Below, one piece after another: positions 46,090 to 59,046 of a stretch of 64,000 nucleotides of DNA. Position 1 is the first letter of the stretch, and every line of letters starts with the position of its first letter. This DNA comes from Irpex lacteus (Eukaryota > Basidiomycota > Agaricomycetes > Polyporales > Irpicaceae): assembly GCA_001986395.2 (NCBI GenBank), contig MQVO02000003.1, positions 2,168,339 to 2,232,338 on the forward strand. The letters are read 5' to 3'. The position numbers were made by a program, and so were the translations under genes. The notes beneath the pieces are model-generated. The model worked only from the letters and a program-made list of their open reading frames with translations. It was not told the DNA's origin and did no database searches.

Positions 46090-46236
46090 GGTCGAAGATG
46101 AGAAAGGGATGGCAGTGACACTAGTGGACGAGATAAGCGATCCACGTGTGAATGTATGACGGGATAGATTAGATAACAGTAGTTACTCAGCTAATCAGCT
46201 AGTACAGGTATGCGACGTCCACGGAGAAGAACGCTT

Positions 46237-48448
46237 TCAAAAGAACACCAAAACACCTTCGCTCCCCTTCAGAGTCACGCTTCCTCCATTGCCAAGCTTT
46301 TCAATCACCTCGCTTCCACTCGCAGTTCCATTCTCAAAACTCTGGCCTGCCCACGTCGTCAGCCCTGAATCTTTCGAGTCCAACCCCGGAGAAGTCATTC
46401 GTTTAACTTTGACCTTCCCCACATTCTTCGTCCACTGACTCAAATCAACAGTCACCTGCCCAGCTTCTGCAGGGCTGCTAACATTCCTCACACCAAGATT
46501 CAGTAGAACTAGACGTGCAGGGCCTTCTTCGACCTTTCTGGACGCAGAATCCCATACGGCATATGCTGCTAGGTTTGGTAGGGTTTTTGAGACTTCGGGT
46601 AGAAGGGCGAGGCGGGATTGATGGGATGACCCGACGGCTTCTGTTACGAGAAGGTACGCGACGAAGGAGGGTGAGGCCCGTGCTGAGCCATAACGATCGC
46701 TCGGGACGGGGTACCAGAGATCATACTGTAAAGATGGTAAATTATTCATCGATACTCGAAGAAAGAATTGCATTGCCACATACCCAAGAAAATCCAGGGC
46801 TAGTAGAGTACAAGGGTGATGGGATAAGTGAGAAATCGAGCAATGGACAAAAGTCAGTGGACAATCTTACGAGTTAGCCTGGTTGCTACTCTGAAAGACC
46901 AACGTGGCGCCTTGATGAAGATACAGACGAGAGATATTCAACGCTGCACCATAAAGTATCGCTGGGAAACGGCATCAAACACGGCTCGAAGTAATTAAAG
47001 AGAACAGCAGTGAGCAAGACTTACTGTCAGCGAGCCAGAGTGCCTGGCCAAAAGTATCCGTGACGTTCTCCTTCCCTGAACATGATACTGAGCTGTACTC
47101 TCCGACGACGAAGTCCTTTCCGACGCTCTTAGCTGCAGCAATTTGAGGTTTCCAGAGGTCGAGGTACGCCTGCCATCATTGAGTCGTCATGTTGAGCCTG
47201 ATATGCCAAAAAAGTGCGCAATTAAGGTGACATACGGTGATGTTGTCATGATTAATGAGGTTGGGTAAGGTGGCGATGGCATTTCTGACCGGATCGCAGG
47301 TGGAATACTGGTATCTGGAAGCTTTGTTAGTCATGGAGGGATGAGAAACGTGAAGAGCATACGTGTGCTGTGCAAACAGTTTGACCACGCCGGTCGTATC
47401 AACGCCTTCATTGACGATATCGACGGTTGTCATTGATGCAGATGGGGTAGGATCGTCGGCAAATCCTCCTGCCTGGAAGATATGTGATGGAAGCGATAGA
47501 TTGCGACTCAGGACAGACGACCATCCCTACATAACGTGAATCAGACCGAACAGTCGTTGACAAACGATTGAAAGCTCACCAGAAACTGTGCGGTGTAATC
47601 TGAAGAGGACCATCCTGATGGCCGTGATCCCCCTGCATAGTGATCGGCTTCGTTTCCTACTGTTATGGAAGTCAGTATTATCGCTAACACTTGGATGTAT
47701 TGCATTTGTGATATAAGCACAGTAACTCAACTCACGTTCAAACGCACGGATTCTGTCCATGCCAATATGCTCTATAGCTGCGGCTATCTCGTTTCTTGCA
47801 ATGTTGATGGTGTTGTTTCCCAAGTTGACTGTGACAACAAATTGCGACGTGTTTGGGAAGACCAACAGGGACTCGTATAGTTCTGGACCAAACGTCGTAC
47901 GGTATATTCCTCCTGACTATGAAAAATGTCCGTCAGTAAAAAAAAGTATTGAGTATAGGACTGGTACACACAGAGCTCTCGCTAAGAGTCAGAGCAGGAG
48001 CAGTGGGGTCAAAAATCGAGCTATCTCTGTGTACGATACGTGGTCACTCGAGTCGTTCTTGAATACATACTAGAGAAGCGTACTCACATTGTAATCCCAC
48101 CAGGTCGGATATCCTACCGAATAAATAATACCCAGGAGAGTGTCTGTAAGCGAAGAATTCGCAAATACAACAACACGACAACATTGAACTCACCGGTCCG
48201 ACACCAGTTCTTTCCACCAGCCTTTGCATGAGCTCCTTCGTCAACAGGTTTGGGTGTGTCTTGTTTCCGCCAAATACATTCAAATATGAAAATTCGATGG
48301 AGAAAGATGCAAGTCGAGGATCAAGGGTCTGGGATGCATTGACCGGAGGATTCTGTAAAAATGGGAGTGGTATACTCTTGTTGGTTTGAGCGTGGACTCC
48401 CAAGTGTACCCAAAGAAGAAACGCAAAGCCGAGGGTTAGAGAGAGCAT
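46237..48448 (-). CDS. Secreted glycoside hydrolase family 79 (beta-glucuronidase-like)
   Basis: Start at 48448 with a signal peptide (MLSLTLGFAFLLWVHLGVHAQ). Catalytic barrel segments: SFSIEFSYLNVFGGN near the N-terminus, RPGGIT, SQFVVTVNLGNN, AAAIEHIGMDRIRAFE, GNEADHY with the likely acid/base Glu (about 47640-47665), and FVVGEYSSVSCSG with the likely nucleophile Glu (about 47095-47120). The C-terminal beta domain (46237-46779) includes ARLVLLNLGVRNVSS and GSVTLKGSEGVLVFF-stop, as in the GH79 C-terminal domain. Several N-glycosylation sequons. GH79 enzymes of wood-rotting and other mushrooms release (4-O-methyl)glucuronic acid from glycans such as arabinogalactan. About eight introns. Confidence 0.87.
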
Positions 48449-49182
48449 CTTCTACCACAATGAATACTCGAAGATGATAGAGACAACTCGCTTGGGACGA
48501 CGAAGACGAGCGAGCGATACTTATATGCTGGAACAACCAGGGAGATAGATTACTAGAAGTTTGAGACGTCACGAACATCAGTGAGCGGGCCGGCGGCAGT
48601 TGTAGAACCATGCAGAACGACCAGCGTGACATTCGCGTAGGAGTCGAGATACTTTTACGCGAAGTTGCGTAGAGGTCAGTTGACCATGATGTATGACGAA
48701 CGGTTGATCTTGCCCGAGCTGGTCGACGTATTTCCCATCTATAACCGTCATTTTCAGACATATATGGCATAAACTTTATATTGTACTGATATAGGAGCTC
48801 AGTGTTGAGTAAATTGATGCGCTTAAGGGGCGTACCTTCGAATTCTATCATGCAGTCGTGTTCCACATGATGATGGCGATGAGGGATGAGTTCAAGTCAA
48901 CACAAGCGCCTTACTGCGGGCCATCCAGCCGAACGCCACCAGGCCATAGCCAAACAGGCACAAATACTAGCCGATCTCATATGTACTGAGTCAGCCTCAG
49001 TGTCCTCATCTATGGCATAGCTGAGACTGAGACTGCTTCCAAAGTTTCACTGTCATTATTATAATGCGACACAACAATAATAAACTCGTATTGCCAATCT
49101 ATTAAGCAAGTTCCATACGGAGGCAAACGTAAATCGGCTTTGGGACGCCGCTACTCATCTACCAATTGCCGCAATGGGGTAG
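48449..49182. other. intergenic, GH79 promoter
   Basis: About 730 bases. On minus a TATA-like CATATAAGT lies near 48527-48535, about 80 bases before the GH79 ATG. Minus ORF 48321-48866 runs through this promoter and is not supported. Confidence 0.5.
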
Positions 49183-51283
49183 TTAAGTGCTCTTCGGACC
49201 GACGACACCGAGCTTGGATTTGTTCAAGTTGTCGATAAGGCTGTCTGGCAGATTGAGATGCGCCTTGACCAATGCCGGTGGAATCAAAGCCAGCCACTGG
49301 CTCAGACTGACGTCTTCGTATATACCTATGCGAGACAATGAGTATCGGCCTGATCATTTCCCAAATTCAGACTATGCGAGTGTACTCACCGGTGTTAAAG
49401 ATCTCGAGGAAGCGCAGAGTAGTGTTTCCTGTGTTCTCTAGGTAATGGCCTAGAAGCAGTACAAGGTGGCAATCAGCGATCGCGAATAATGAGTAGACAA
49501 CAACCACTTACCGAAAGAAGCTGGGATGTAACTGATATCTCCTGCTTGATAGTCGAACGTCTGAGCATTTCCTGACGCAGCAAAGATTGTAATACGGCCT
49601 TGGCCCTCGCTAGTATAGACATTAGTATGGTAGACAGTTGCATCAAGAGATTACTCACAGGAAGAAACCCCATTCGTCTTCAGTGGGGTGCCACTGAGGA
49701 TCAAGACGGACACGTCAGTTCGATTCCACTTGTAGAGCAAAAGGTTCAGCAACTTACGTGAAGCTCCCTATATTATGTATTTATGTTAGTAATAATTCAA
49801 GACGTCGCTGAGTAGTTGGGCCCGTACCTGAGTGCACCAGGCTCAACTGTCACTTCCGCAGCAGCGATACTCGTAGCCGCCTTGAAGGTTTTCGAGTCTG
49901 CCACTTTGATAGTCCCTCCCGAATATTGCGTAGGCTTCACTTGAGAGAACTGGAATGTGAAGGGGTTAGGCACTTGGCCTTGAGGGTCCTCAGGCGCTGT
50001 AGCGTTCGAGGAAGGAGCGTCTGTGATAAGAAGCATATGAATGAGGCAGTCTTAGAGGCGTGTACAGGCGGCTGTGTGAGGACATACCGGATGGGAATAT
50101 GTAAAGCTCCTTGCTGGGAATCTTATCGAACGACGCTTGGTTGGTTTGGAAGTTCTTGGCCAGCACCTCTTTCGGGATGTGGGCCAACCAATCTGTCAGC
50201 TGTTGGGGCAAGTGAACACGAATTTTATACGGATACGTAAGCTGCGGCCTACCAAGAAGGTGTCGTTCTCATCGAAGTCACCGCTATCAAATACCAGGAG
50301 GAATTCAGTGCCATCACCCTCCGCTGTTGCTTGCAGAGAGTGAGGGATGCCGGGAGGGAAGTACCAAAGATCACCAGGTCCCTTTACATAACCACATAAG
50401 CAACGTCCGTCAGACGATAACGGAATATACGCACAACTGTGGCGAGATAATTCTTCCCATTCTGATCTACGGCGGTGACTTGCGTTTCTCCCTGATGCCA
50501 TTTAGTGGGCCTCTCTGTACATATCTCACGTTGAAATTTCCACTGACCTTTATGATGTACGCCCACTTTGATTAGTGGAAGACGTTAGTATACAGATTAT
50601 ATCGCATCGAAAAAGAAGAGGGAATCATACCTCTGCCGTATTGTGCCAATGAAGCTCTCGGATAGCTCCAGGCTCCAACCGCATATCCACGCCCGCTAAA
50701 TCTGTGATTGATTCAGCAAGCGTGAGCTAAATCGCACAATGTGATATCTTACTAGTAGCCTTAGGTAATTGGTCCGCTGCATCAGAAGACGTTAGTACAA
50801 GCTATTGGAACGGCAGGTGAATGAGGCTGACTGTTCTGTTGACGAGCCCAGCCTCCTGTTTGCAGCCTGTTGTGACTTAGACTGAACGGCCACTTCGCAC
50901 TCAGCCTAAGCGGAGGCAGTAAGAAAAATGGGCCTGATAAAACATCATGTAAAGGATACGTACACTTCACCATTGTCGGTAGTTGGGGGTGCAAGAAGAT
51001 CGGGGTTCTGCTGATCGATCGGTATGTTCTGTGGTCCGAGGATCGTCGAACCGAGGCTTCCACGGATGGCTTGGGGATCGGCTGGAGGATTGTCGACGTT
51101 GAAGATCGGTCCGTTGGGGTCATCACTTGCATAGGGCACTGTTGGGCTAGGCGACGATGAGCTCTGCGTGCTCGACAGCGCCGCTACGCTGGAGGTGGTT
51201 GTGTTGGCAACAACAGCTGGTGCGGCGGTGGCATACTTCGCGAGAAGCACAGCACACACGATGGCTGAGAGGTACTTGGACAT
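49183..51283 (-). CDS. Secreted oxalate decarboxylase (bicupin)
   Basis: Mn-dependent bicupin that splits oxalate into formate and CO2. Start at 51283: MSKYLSAIVCAVLLAKYATAAPA is a signal peptide, followed by a Ser/Thr linker and FNVDNPPADPQAIRGSLGSTILGPQN. Cupin 1: DMRLEPGAIRELHWHNTAEWAYIIKG, GDLWYFPPGIPHSLQ. A lid-type segment follows, then cupin 2: [54 protein letters not shown]. Each cupin shows the HxH...E and downstream His metal ligands. Ends GVVGPKST-stop at 49183. About ten short introns. A TATA-like CATATAAC on minus lies near 51367-51374, about 85 bases upstream. Common in wood-decay fungi that regulate extracellular oxalate. Confidence 0.93.
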
Positions 51284-52807
51284 GTCGACTCGAAGTGCAG
51301 ATGCTACACACAATCAGGTAGGGAGAACCAGAAGTGAAGCGACGTGAGGAAAGTCGTCGCAATCGGCGCTGTTATATGGGGAGGCTGACCGGGCTGGCAT
51401 GGGGCTAACATTAGCACCTCCCGCCACTTTCGGGTTCTATTTTGGCGGCTGACATACTACCAGGAATGATAGATTTCCGAGTCAGGACATCAACTACGTT
51501 GATTGCACAGCCAGCCGCTGATGTCACTCAGCGTCGAGTCGCTGAAAGCGTCGTGGTCCGCCAATTTTCATACGACAAATAAGACTCCATCGATAGAAGT
51601 TCAGTTAAGAAGTTTGAGGTCGAATTCTGCCAAGACAAGTCAGCGTTTGAATGGCGACGAATGGCTTAAGCAGTATACTACGTTCGAGAAGTCATAGCAC
51701 GTCGGTAGCGGTCAGCACCACCGTACTGTACTAAGTATAGTATTGTGTGCATCATGTGTCTATGGATTGGCCCATAATTAGAATCTGTGCGGCTCGGCTG
51801 GGCGCAATGCTTACCTAGATTTGGTAAGGCCGGAGGTGAGCCAGATATAGCTATTGTAGTGGTACAGATCTTGCGTTTCAACGGATTAGTAGGTATGCTA
51901 CACCGACACCGTGACGGTGAACAACTTGAATAACCTACTTGTGTGAACATGCAGGGATTTACCGAGTATACCGCCGTCGCATCAACTCGGACAAACTGGG
52001 CTTTGTGGCGTTTTGATGGCGCTCGCTCGCCGCATTCCGCCAGAGCGCCGGTGATAACGGACACCGACGGCGGCGAGTCACAACATACGCAGCGATTCTG
52101 TTGATCATCCAGCTTAAGCTTGCAATTGATCACAAACTGTAATCTCTGCTCAGACTTTCGCCCAGAGAGTACGTATCCTCTGGTTATGTAGAGACTTTCA
52201 CGCTTAGCTCACACCAGTGAGTGACTAAATAGCGCTATTTCTAGAATCATCACTAATTCCGTCTTCCAGCAGAATACATATATTTACGTATTTTTTTCAC
52301 CAGCATGCCGTTCACTTGCTTTCGAACAAACGCACGCGTGACGTGGCAGGCCTTGTATTCGTCAGTGGCCTTTGTCCGACGTTTCTCTCCGATGCTTCCT
52401 CCGTTGCTTCCAAGCTGCGGGTGTCACCAAGCGAGCGCGCTGCAGCGCCGTGATGGGTCTAAATCGCAGAATCGCACATTTCTGGGTTCTGTCAACCTTC
52501 TTTCCTCTGTGCGGGCTTGCGCATGGATGAAAGTTCCCCGAATTTCCCTGAATGCGATCTCTTAGCATCATCGCCCGCCGCGTGGCAGAAGCGTGTATAC
52601 TCCAGATGATCGGGAATGGTTGCCCATCTCTGCCTTTCGAAACGTCTGATCTTAACCTACCCAGCGGGGAAAAGTAAAGAGTATATTCAAGGGATCGCCA
52701 ATGTTGACGCCGCTGAGACTCCTTTCTCACTCTCTCCTCCACTCCCTCTGTACTCTGTATCAACCTTTTACGCTCGTTGTTCGGGAATACCTGCTCACTG
52801 GGTACTG
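51284..52807. other. long intergenic region (divergent promoters)
   Basis: About 1.5 kb. Contains the oxalate decarboxylase promoter and that of the DUF6534 gene. A 13-base palindrome CACCGTGACGGTG lies at 51907-51919 (also at 59606-59618). ORFs 51678-52133 and 52362-52823 on minus have no motif. No RNA gene is seen. Confidence 0.45.
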
Positions 52808-55026
52808 ATGTCAACTCTGTCACCAGCAGCTGCAGCCGCTGCTCAAGCCGCTCTTGAAATCGCTGTCGGTCCTTTACTAGTAACGCTCTGCTTGGCCTTC
52901 GTGTGAGTGCACCATATGGCGTCTGACGCTGATGATATCGCTCACGATGCTATTTTCAGACTCTTTGGAGTGTTCCTGGCCCAGTTCTATTACTACTTCA
53001 CTCATTATGAGAACGATGGAGTACAACTGCGAAGTTTTGTGGGCGTTATAGGGTATGTCAACTTGTATTGAGATCTCTTTGCGCGCCGCGCTCATGGCAT
53101 TGTCGGTCTCCCAGGTTGCTCGAGACGCTGCACAGTGCTTTATGCATACATGTCCTGTATGACTATTTTGTCACGCACTACGGTAATCCGGCGGAAGGGA
53201 TCAGCAAGATTGTCTGGTACGTTGCCGTTATCACAGCCATTGGTTGCGATCGACCACTAACCGAGTTGCAGGAGTGCACCGGTGAGTCCACAAGCGTGTA
53301 CCGATGGCCGTATGAGCTAACGGGCAGCAATGGCCAGCTTACTGTTATACTGGAGGTACGTGAAGACACAGTGTTTGAATATTCATAGATTTAGATTAAC
53401 ATGACTGCAAACAAAGCTCTTGATCGTGACATTAACCACGTCGTAAGTATTCTCTGCCCCGCCGATGAGCTTTACTTCAGTTTAACACTGTTTTTTTAGC
53501 TTCTACATTCGGCGCATATGGTACTGTGAGTACTATAATTATCTGATGATTCGTAAGAGACTGAAAATGCCCAGTGTCTGAGAAGAATATCTTTGCTGTC
53601 ATTGCACCAGTGCGTTTCGTCTTTCATCATCTTGTTGATGCGCCCGCTGATATTCTACGAAGACCTTGCTTTTGTGTGCCCGTGATGGTGAGCTTGTTTG
53701 TTGGGTGTCTCTAAAGAAATTAATCGCTAATCATTCACGTTTTCTAGCCATGAGTATAGGTCAGTAATCTACTAGTCCACGAATGCAAGGCGTCACTAAA
53801 CATCGTCATCTTCGACCAGTCACGCTGAGCCTTCTGTACGTACGAACAGTTTCTCTCCGTACTGAGCGGGTTACTCAATGACAGGCTCAGGTACAAGTAC
53901 AAACTATGGGCCGTGTTTCGCGGACATGCAGACGCCAATGTAAGGATCTTCTACGGTTTCTCTTCTTAACAATGTTGTTTGACATCATGTTTTCTAGCGA
54001 ATCGTAGAGGCCACATTCTCCCTCGGTCTGGTCGCGGACGTAACAATCACAGGAACTCTCATCTACTACCTAGGATTCAACCGCTCAGGTTTTGCTTTGT
54101 GAGTCATGAGGTTTCCCTGCGCTATGAGAAATCGGAAATCACTGTCATATATGCTCAACTGGACGTTCTATCTTCTAGCACAAACAAGAAGTTGCAGACT
54201 CTCGTTCACTACACGGCCAGTACAGGGGCGCTTACAGTGTAAGTTTACATCTGGCCTCCGTTTTCTTCATCTCGTACTTATCGCTGCGCATGCTGCTCAA
54301 CGAATAGGATCATATCTGCGGTGATTGTCGGTTCGGTGCGTATCGTGTTGTAGTTGATCATGGTCTCAGTTGAGCTGTAACTCACACATCTTGATCATCG
54401 ATAGGTCAAAATTGAGAACAGTCTGCTGTTTGGTGGTCTCATTGAGTTCATCAGCAAACGTAGGTTTCTCTACGCTAGTCTAATTGGATAGCAAGGGCGT
54501 TGATCATACTTCCTTTTGCTACAGTTTACGCCAACTCGATGCTCGCAATGTCAGCGTGTCCGTATTACCTGAATATTCTATCAACTGATTATCATTTCTG
54601 CAGGCTTAACGCACGAAACAAGATACGAAGTACTACTGGGCCTGAACGGTCTAGCGCTGCATACGAGTTCTCGACGTCTATCAGAACAGAGCCGTATCAC
54701 CCCGACGTGCGTATCATTACATTGGGCGCACAGTTCTTTATCTCACAAGTCGGTATCGTCTATGATACAGGACTCACGCCCAAGATTTACACCAACCGAA
54801 AGTGCATACAGCAACACGATGTATGGAGACACTTATGGCTATGGTCGTAACACTCCACACGATGTACGTATTACCCCTAAGAATCAATTATCCGTATATC
54901 AGAGCTAACCCTTGTTGTGTCTGCTATTTACATCGATAGGCCTTAAGCGACGTGACCAAGATGGGCGACTACAATAAGGCATCATTGGACAAACTGAGTC
55001 AGCCTCCCTCTCCCATCGGTGCTTGA
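52808..55026 (+). CDS. DUF6534 seven-helix membrane protein
   Basis: Agaricomycete-expanded integral membrane family of unknown function with a GPCR-like 7-helix layout. Start MSTLSPAAAAAAQAALEIAVGPLLVTLCLAFV at 52808. Helices continue with LFGVFLAQFYYYFTHY, LLETLHSALCIHVLYDYFVTHYG, WSAPLTVILELLIVTLTTSFYIRRIWYLSEKN, ATFSLGLVADVTITGTLIYYLGF, NKKLQTLVHYTASTGALTVVISAVIVGS, and NSLLFGGLIEFISKLYANSMLAMLNARNKIRS. The last piece, (S)KLY.NS.LA.LNAR, is the DUF6534 signature. The cytosolic tail (DSRPRFTPTESAYSNTMYGDTYG, then KMGDYNKASLDKLSQPPSPIGA) needs two more introns and ends at 55026. More than ten small exons in total. Confidence 0.85.
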
Positions 55027-55843
55027 GGTCAAACCCCCAAGCACCGAGCCTCTTAGTACGAGGGTATCGTGGCTAAAGTGGTCAGGGGCATATCTTCCAT
55101 TTCCACGCTTGATCTCCTCGAAAATCGTTTTTTCTGCCGTCTTTACCGCATCCATCCATTCTTTCTTCACGCGACACGCATGAACCATGCATATTCTTCA
55201 TTCATATATCCCATACAGTTGTCTCTCCCCATTCTCGTTCATCAGTAGCATAGCAATTAGAGGTGCCACACACGGACTTTCTTGCGCCCATATCTTCCCG
55301 CTTCTGTTTTCCTTTCTTTCTCTGTCCTTTGACCTTCAAGCCCGAGTCTTCACGTTTACGATCTCCGAGATGACATCACGATATCAATATACCTCTACCG
55401 TTAATCATACCACAACTTTGCCATCTGTGCCATGTATATCATCTGTCTTTGTATCATAAGTAGTCGTTTCAATCATTTCTGACGAACAGCTCTCGCACGA
55501 AACAAAATCGTCTCTACACCTGAGTTTCAATGACGTCGAGGTATCTTTCAGACAGGTTCAATTCTTGGTACACGTATCAAGGTGTGCAAAGGCCTGGATA
55601 TGAGTATGAGAGAGATTGCTATTATACAAAAAGATCGTGTGAGAGACGAGTAAGAAAGAGACTGTGACTAGTAGAATACATGTACCGTGGCGCGTATAAT
55701 GAAGCAATATCCGAGCCCGTAGATAACCCCAGAAATTAGCAGAAGCAGTAAGCTACGATGAGAACCTGGCCGTGTGCCAGCATCTATGGAAACGAGTTGA
55801 GACCGCACGCCGGATAGGTGGGCGGAAGTTCGGACAGCCCCCT
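55027..55843. other. convergent intergenic region
   Basis: About 815 bases between the 3' ends of the DUF6534 gene and the PPN2-like gene. T-rich plus-strand ORF 55187-55459 is hydrophobic but has no start context or family resemblance. Confidence 0.5.
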
Positions 55844-57886
55844 CTAATCGTCGTCATCGTCAATGTTCGGACACTTTACGCTGACCAGCTTGGCCTTGAT
55901 CCGCGCATCAGAGTCGCCGAACTTTAGCCTCTTCAACGCCTCTTCATCCTCCCCGTCGTCATCTTCTTCATCGTTCGAGTGACCCTTCCTACTCAACACA
56001 AGAGCGGTCAACTTTCGCCCATACAAGCACCCCGTGTCCAACCCGAAGCTCCACCGCTTGATATCGAGGCCTCTCGTAGCAGCGTGCCCGTATATAACCG
56101 TACTCGGATAACACTTGAGGTTATACTTCTTCGGACCATGCTTCTTCGACGCGTGTGCTTCGCCTTCATCATCCGGCGATGCAAAAGGATCTGTCTCGGC
56201 GTCGTAGCCCTCCTCTCCGGGGAGTCCAAATCCCTTGCAGTGCTTCATGGCGTCCGCCCACAAGTCACTCCAGGGTGTACCTTTGTCCATGATCCGCGTG
56301 ACCTTCCCATTCTTCTTGACGCTCCGCATGTTGAGCACAACCCATGGATCCATGTTCTGCGGCACGAGTGTAAGAATATCTCGCTCTTGAAAGCGTCGAA
56401 GAGCTGAGATATTCGAGTTCAGTTGTACGTCGATGCTGGTGTCAGATGACGGAGCACTCAGACCGAGAGGTTCCTGTGCTCGTGGACCGTCGGTGTCTGC
56501 CCATACAACAGGTCCTTCATCCACAACCACCCTTCCAGCAACCGACATTGCAGTCTCGCCGGCCTTCGTAGACCCAGGTATCCTCGCCAATGGTTGTCTC
56601 TCATCGTCCATCTCTAGCGTCGGGTCCCCAGGTAACACCCCTGCATGAACCACGAAGGCGTGCAACCCACTTATCCAATTGACCAGGGGCACATCCTTCA
56701 TCAGCCACTCTGCCTCTTGCCTCTCCATATCTCTCGCCAACCAATAGTGATCACTGAACATCTTCCATGCCTTCTTGTCATGCCCATGTGATGGCGTCTT
56801 CGGAATACGTGCCCACCATGCCTCGCGCCAGGTACCCCGAGCACGTTTACGTGTGACTTCAACCCATTCCTCGGGGTCTGGAGGTACGCTGTTACCACTC
56901 GTTGACGCAATGACCCACTCCGCTTCGATGAGATTGAGGAAGTCACGGCCTGTGTGGATGGCGGCCGCATCTGAGTCGTCGGCGGGATTTGAGCCAAATA
57001 AGCTGTCGAAGGATGGTAGGGTAAATGGTAGAGGTGATAGTAGAACGTGATGGTGGTGTCGTCGAGGGGTAGGAAGGATGAGACCTTCAAACCAGTCTCT
57101 CCAGGCCCGCCATTGAACAACCATATGGTCGTGATTCCCTCGGACGGGGTAAATGACTTGACGGCCTTGTTCATTGATATGATTCTTGTATATGAAGTCC
57201 CAGACTGCCAGGGATGTTGAGTGTTCTGATTTGGCGAGGAGATCTCCAGCAAAGAATAGAATATCGTAAGATGGGTTCCAGGAAAGTTCATTGAGCAAGT
57301 CACTGAAAGACCGAGTTTAGCCGGGTGAAAATAGGAGAGTGAGACTGCTACGCACTGTAAAGACTCGTTCATCCCGTGAACATCTCCGATGAATATAAAG
57401 CGACTATTACTATCATCTGCGTTGGACGAAAGTGGTCAATACAGGCACAGAAGTCAGAGAACATAGAGTAGCGCTCCGACGATCGGCCGAGGTGGCCACG
57501 TCCTGAGAGATTGTTCAGAGCATCTCAGTACGAGTGACAACGTTCAAGTGTATTGGGACATTGTTGGAGTTTTGGAGATAGAAACAAGAATATTGTTACG
57601 GGAGGCACTTACTAAGATTAATATCGGCCTCTGGTAGCTCCTTATAGTATGTTATTACACTGTTGAAGTCCGGAAAGTCTGTTTTGCTACGTGAGCGGAC
57701 GGTAGTTTCGCCATGCATCCTACAGTACTCACCGACTTTAGGTTTCTTGCGAATTAGGTTGTGAGGTAGCGACGCGTTGCGGATGCCGAGAATGAGGAAG
57801 CCCGCGACAAAAATGGCGAGTAGAGCGTGAGAGGCGATCCCCCAACCCGTTATGCGCCGGCGGGGACCGTCCATGTACCAGTCCAT
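55844..57886 (-). CDS. PPN2: Membrane-anchored calcineurin-like phosphoesterase, PPN2-like polyphosphatase
   Basis: Start at 57886 (MDWYMDGPRRRITGWGIASHALLAIFVAGFLILGIRNA): one N-terminal membrane helix, giving a type II vacuolar-type topology as in yeast Ppn2. The following exons encode FPDFNSVITYYKELPEADINL and RFIFIGDVHGMNESLQ (metal motif GDVHG). The long exon begins at ELSWNPSYDILFFAGDLLAKSEHS (GD), then VIYPVRGNHDHMVV (GNHD), WISGLHAFVVHAGVLPGDP (H), and STVIYGHAATRGLDIKRWSFGLDTGCLYG (GH). All metallophosphoesterase motifs are therefore present. An acidic, low-complexity tail ends NIDDDDD-stop at 55844. It is larger (about 580 residues) than yeast Ppn2 because of loop insertions, such as a His-rich PTPRRHHHHVLLSP stretch. 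Probable role: endopolyphosphatase cleaving vacuolar polyphosphate. Confidence 0.83.
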
Positions 57887-58422
57887 CTTGATGTCTGTAC
57901 AAGCACCAGATGACTCCCGCCGCAGTCTTCAAAGTTGCTGTAGTTGAAAGAGAGTAGAGGCAGTGGTGGTGGTGGTCACGGAGGAAGGAATGGAACGTGC
58001 GCTCGGAGGTCGTCAGCCCACTTTGAGTAGACCAAAATAGTCCGGGTGGGGCAGCCAGGCAGGATGACTGCCTGTTGCGGCGAATGTCGAGCAAGAATGG
58101 TGATGCCGGGGAGTTCGGTTATGACTGAGGACATGTTGTGTGTTCTAAATCCGCAGCGGTAACTCGACGTTCAGAACAGAGGAACAACTCGCCACGCCAC
58201 ATCAGAAAGTAGCGTCATTCGTATAGTCAATCGCATCTTATCAGATAAGCTACACCGAAATCTTATCGCAGCCAATGCACATGGGTCATAAAGATCATAT
58301 ATTTGTAAGTAAGTACAGGATGGATTGGGCATAGTTGGGCATATAATGCATGGCACATAATCCCCGAGATCATTGTATCGGGAGAGATGTCAATCAAACA
58401 TGGGCACAAGCAATGGTCTCAG
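57887..58422. other. intergenic region
   Basis: About 535 bases upstream of the PPN2-like gene. Minus ORF 57738-58094 overlaps its exon in another frame. Nothing else is seen. Confidence 0.45.
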
Positions 58423-59046
58423 TCAAACCGCTAGGACATGAAACAAGCACGACCAGTAGCCCAAACTATGGGAGCCGACTATACCAAGGTACGCACTATT
58501 AGTTTGTGGTTCTGATAAACTAGAGTCGAGTAGTACGTACTGGCCATGGACATTGCAGTGAAGCGCTAGTCCACTAAATTCACGATATTGTTTCCCGCAA
58601 CCGACAGTATTGCAAGTATGCTAGACACCAGATAAGCCGCGCTCAGTCTCGCTCTCTTAGCACAAGAGGCAACGAACACCTACCAATTTCCTCGGTTTGG
58701 TCTTGAATCGGAACCTATTGGCGCTCTTGAGCTTATCTGCCCGCATCTTCCTGGTAGCCATTTCCTCTTGATACACCTGGTAGGCTACATCGCTAAGCAG
58801 GTGAAGGGGTGAGATTCCGCTGTATTCGCATGACTCAAGCCTCAAAAGCAGGTTGTGTGTCACAGAAGGTCGCGAGGGTACAACTTCGGAAGACATCGAC
58901 AACGTTCCAAACGATTTCGGGGAGGTATCTGAAAGTGTCAGGTCTCGGCAGATAATTATATACTCGAGAGAATCTCCTTTTTGAACTAAGGATGGAGAGA
59001 GCATGCAGTTGGTGTCGTTAGGCCATGGCCCAGTTATAGTAGACAC
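58423..59046 (-). CDS. Possible small hypothetical gene with Cys/His motif
   Basis: A two-exon model on minus. Exon 1 (59046 to 58684, possibly starting at the inner Met of MSSEVVPSRP) encodes VTHNLLLRLESCEYSGISPLHLLSDVAYQVYQEEMATRKMRADKLKSANRFRFKTKPRKL. A 63-base intron (GTAGGT at 58683 to TAG at 58621) joins in phase 0 to HTCNTVGCGKQYREFSGLALHCNVHG and continues to a stop at 58423. The CxxxxC...C..H spacing could bind zinc, and the exon ends in a basic stretch. I do not recognise the family. Support is the clean splice join and the motif only. Confidence 0.35.

Noticed and set aside
48321..48866. 181-residue minus ORF upstream of GH79
   Set aside because: Runs through the GH79 promoter and signal peptide in another frame and lacks any motif.
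51678..52133. 151-residue minus ORF
   Set aside because: No family features or plausible splicing partners; intergenic.
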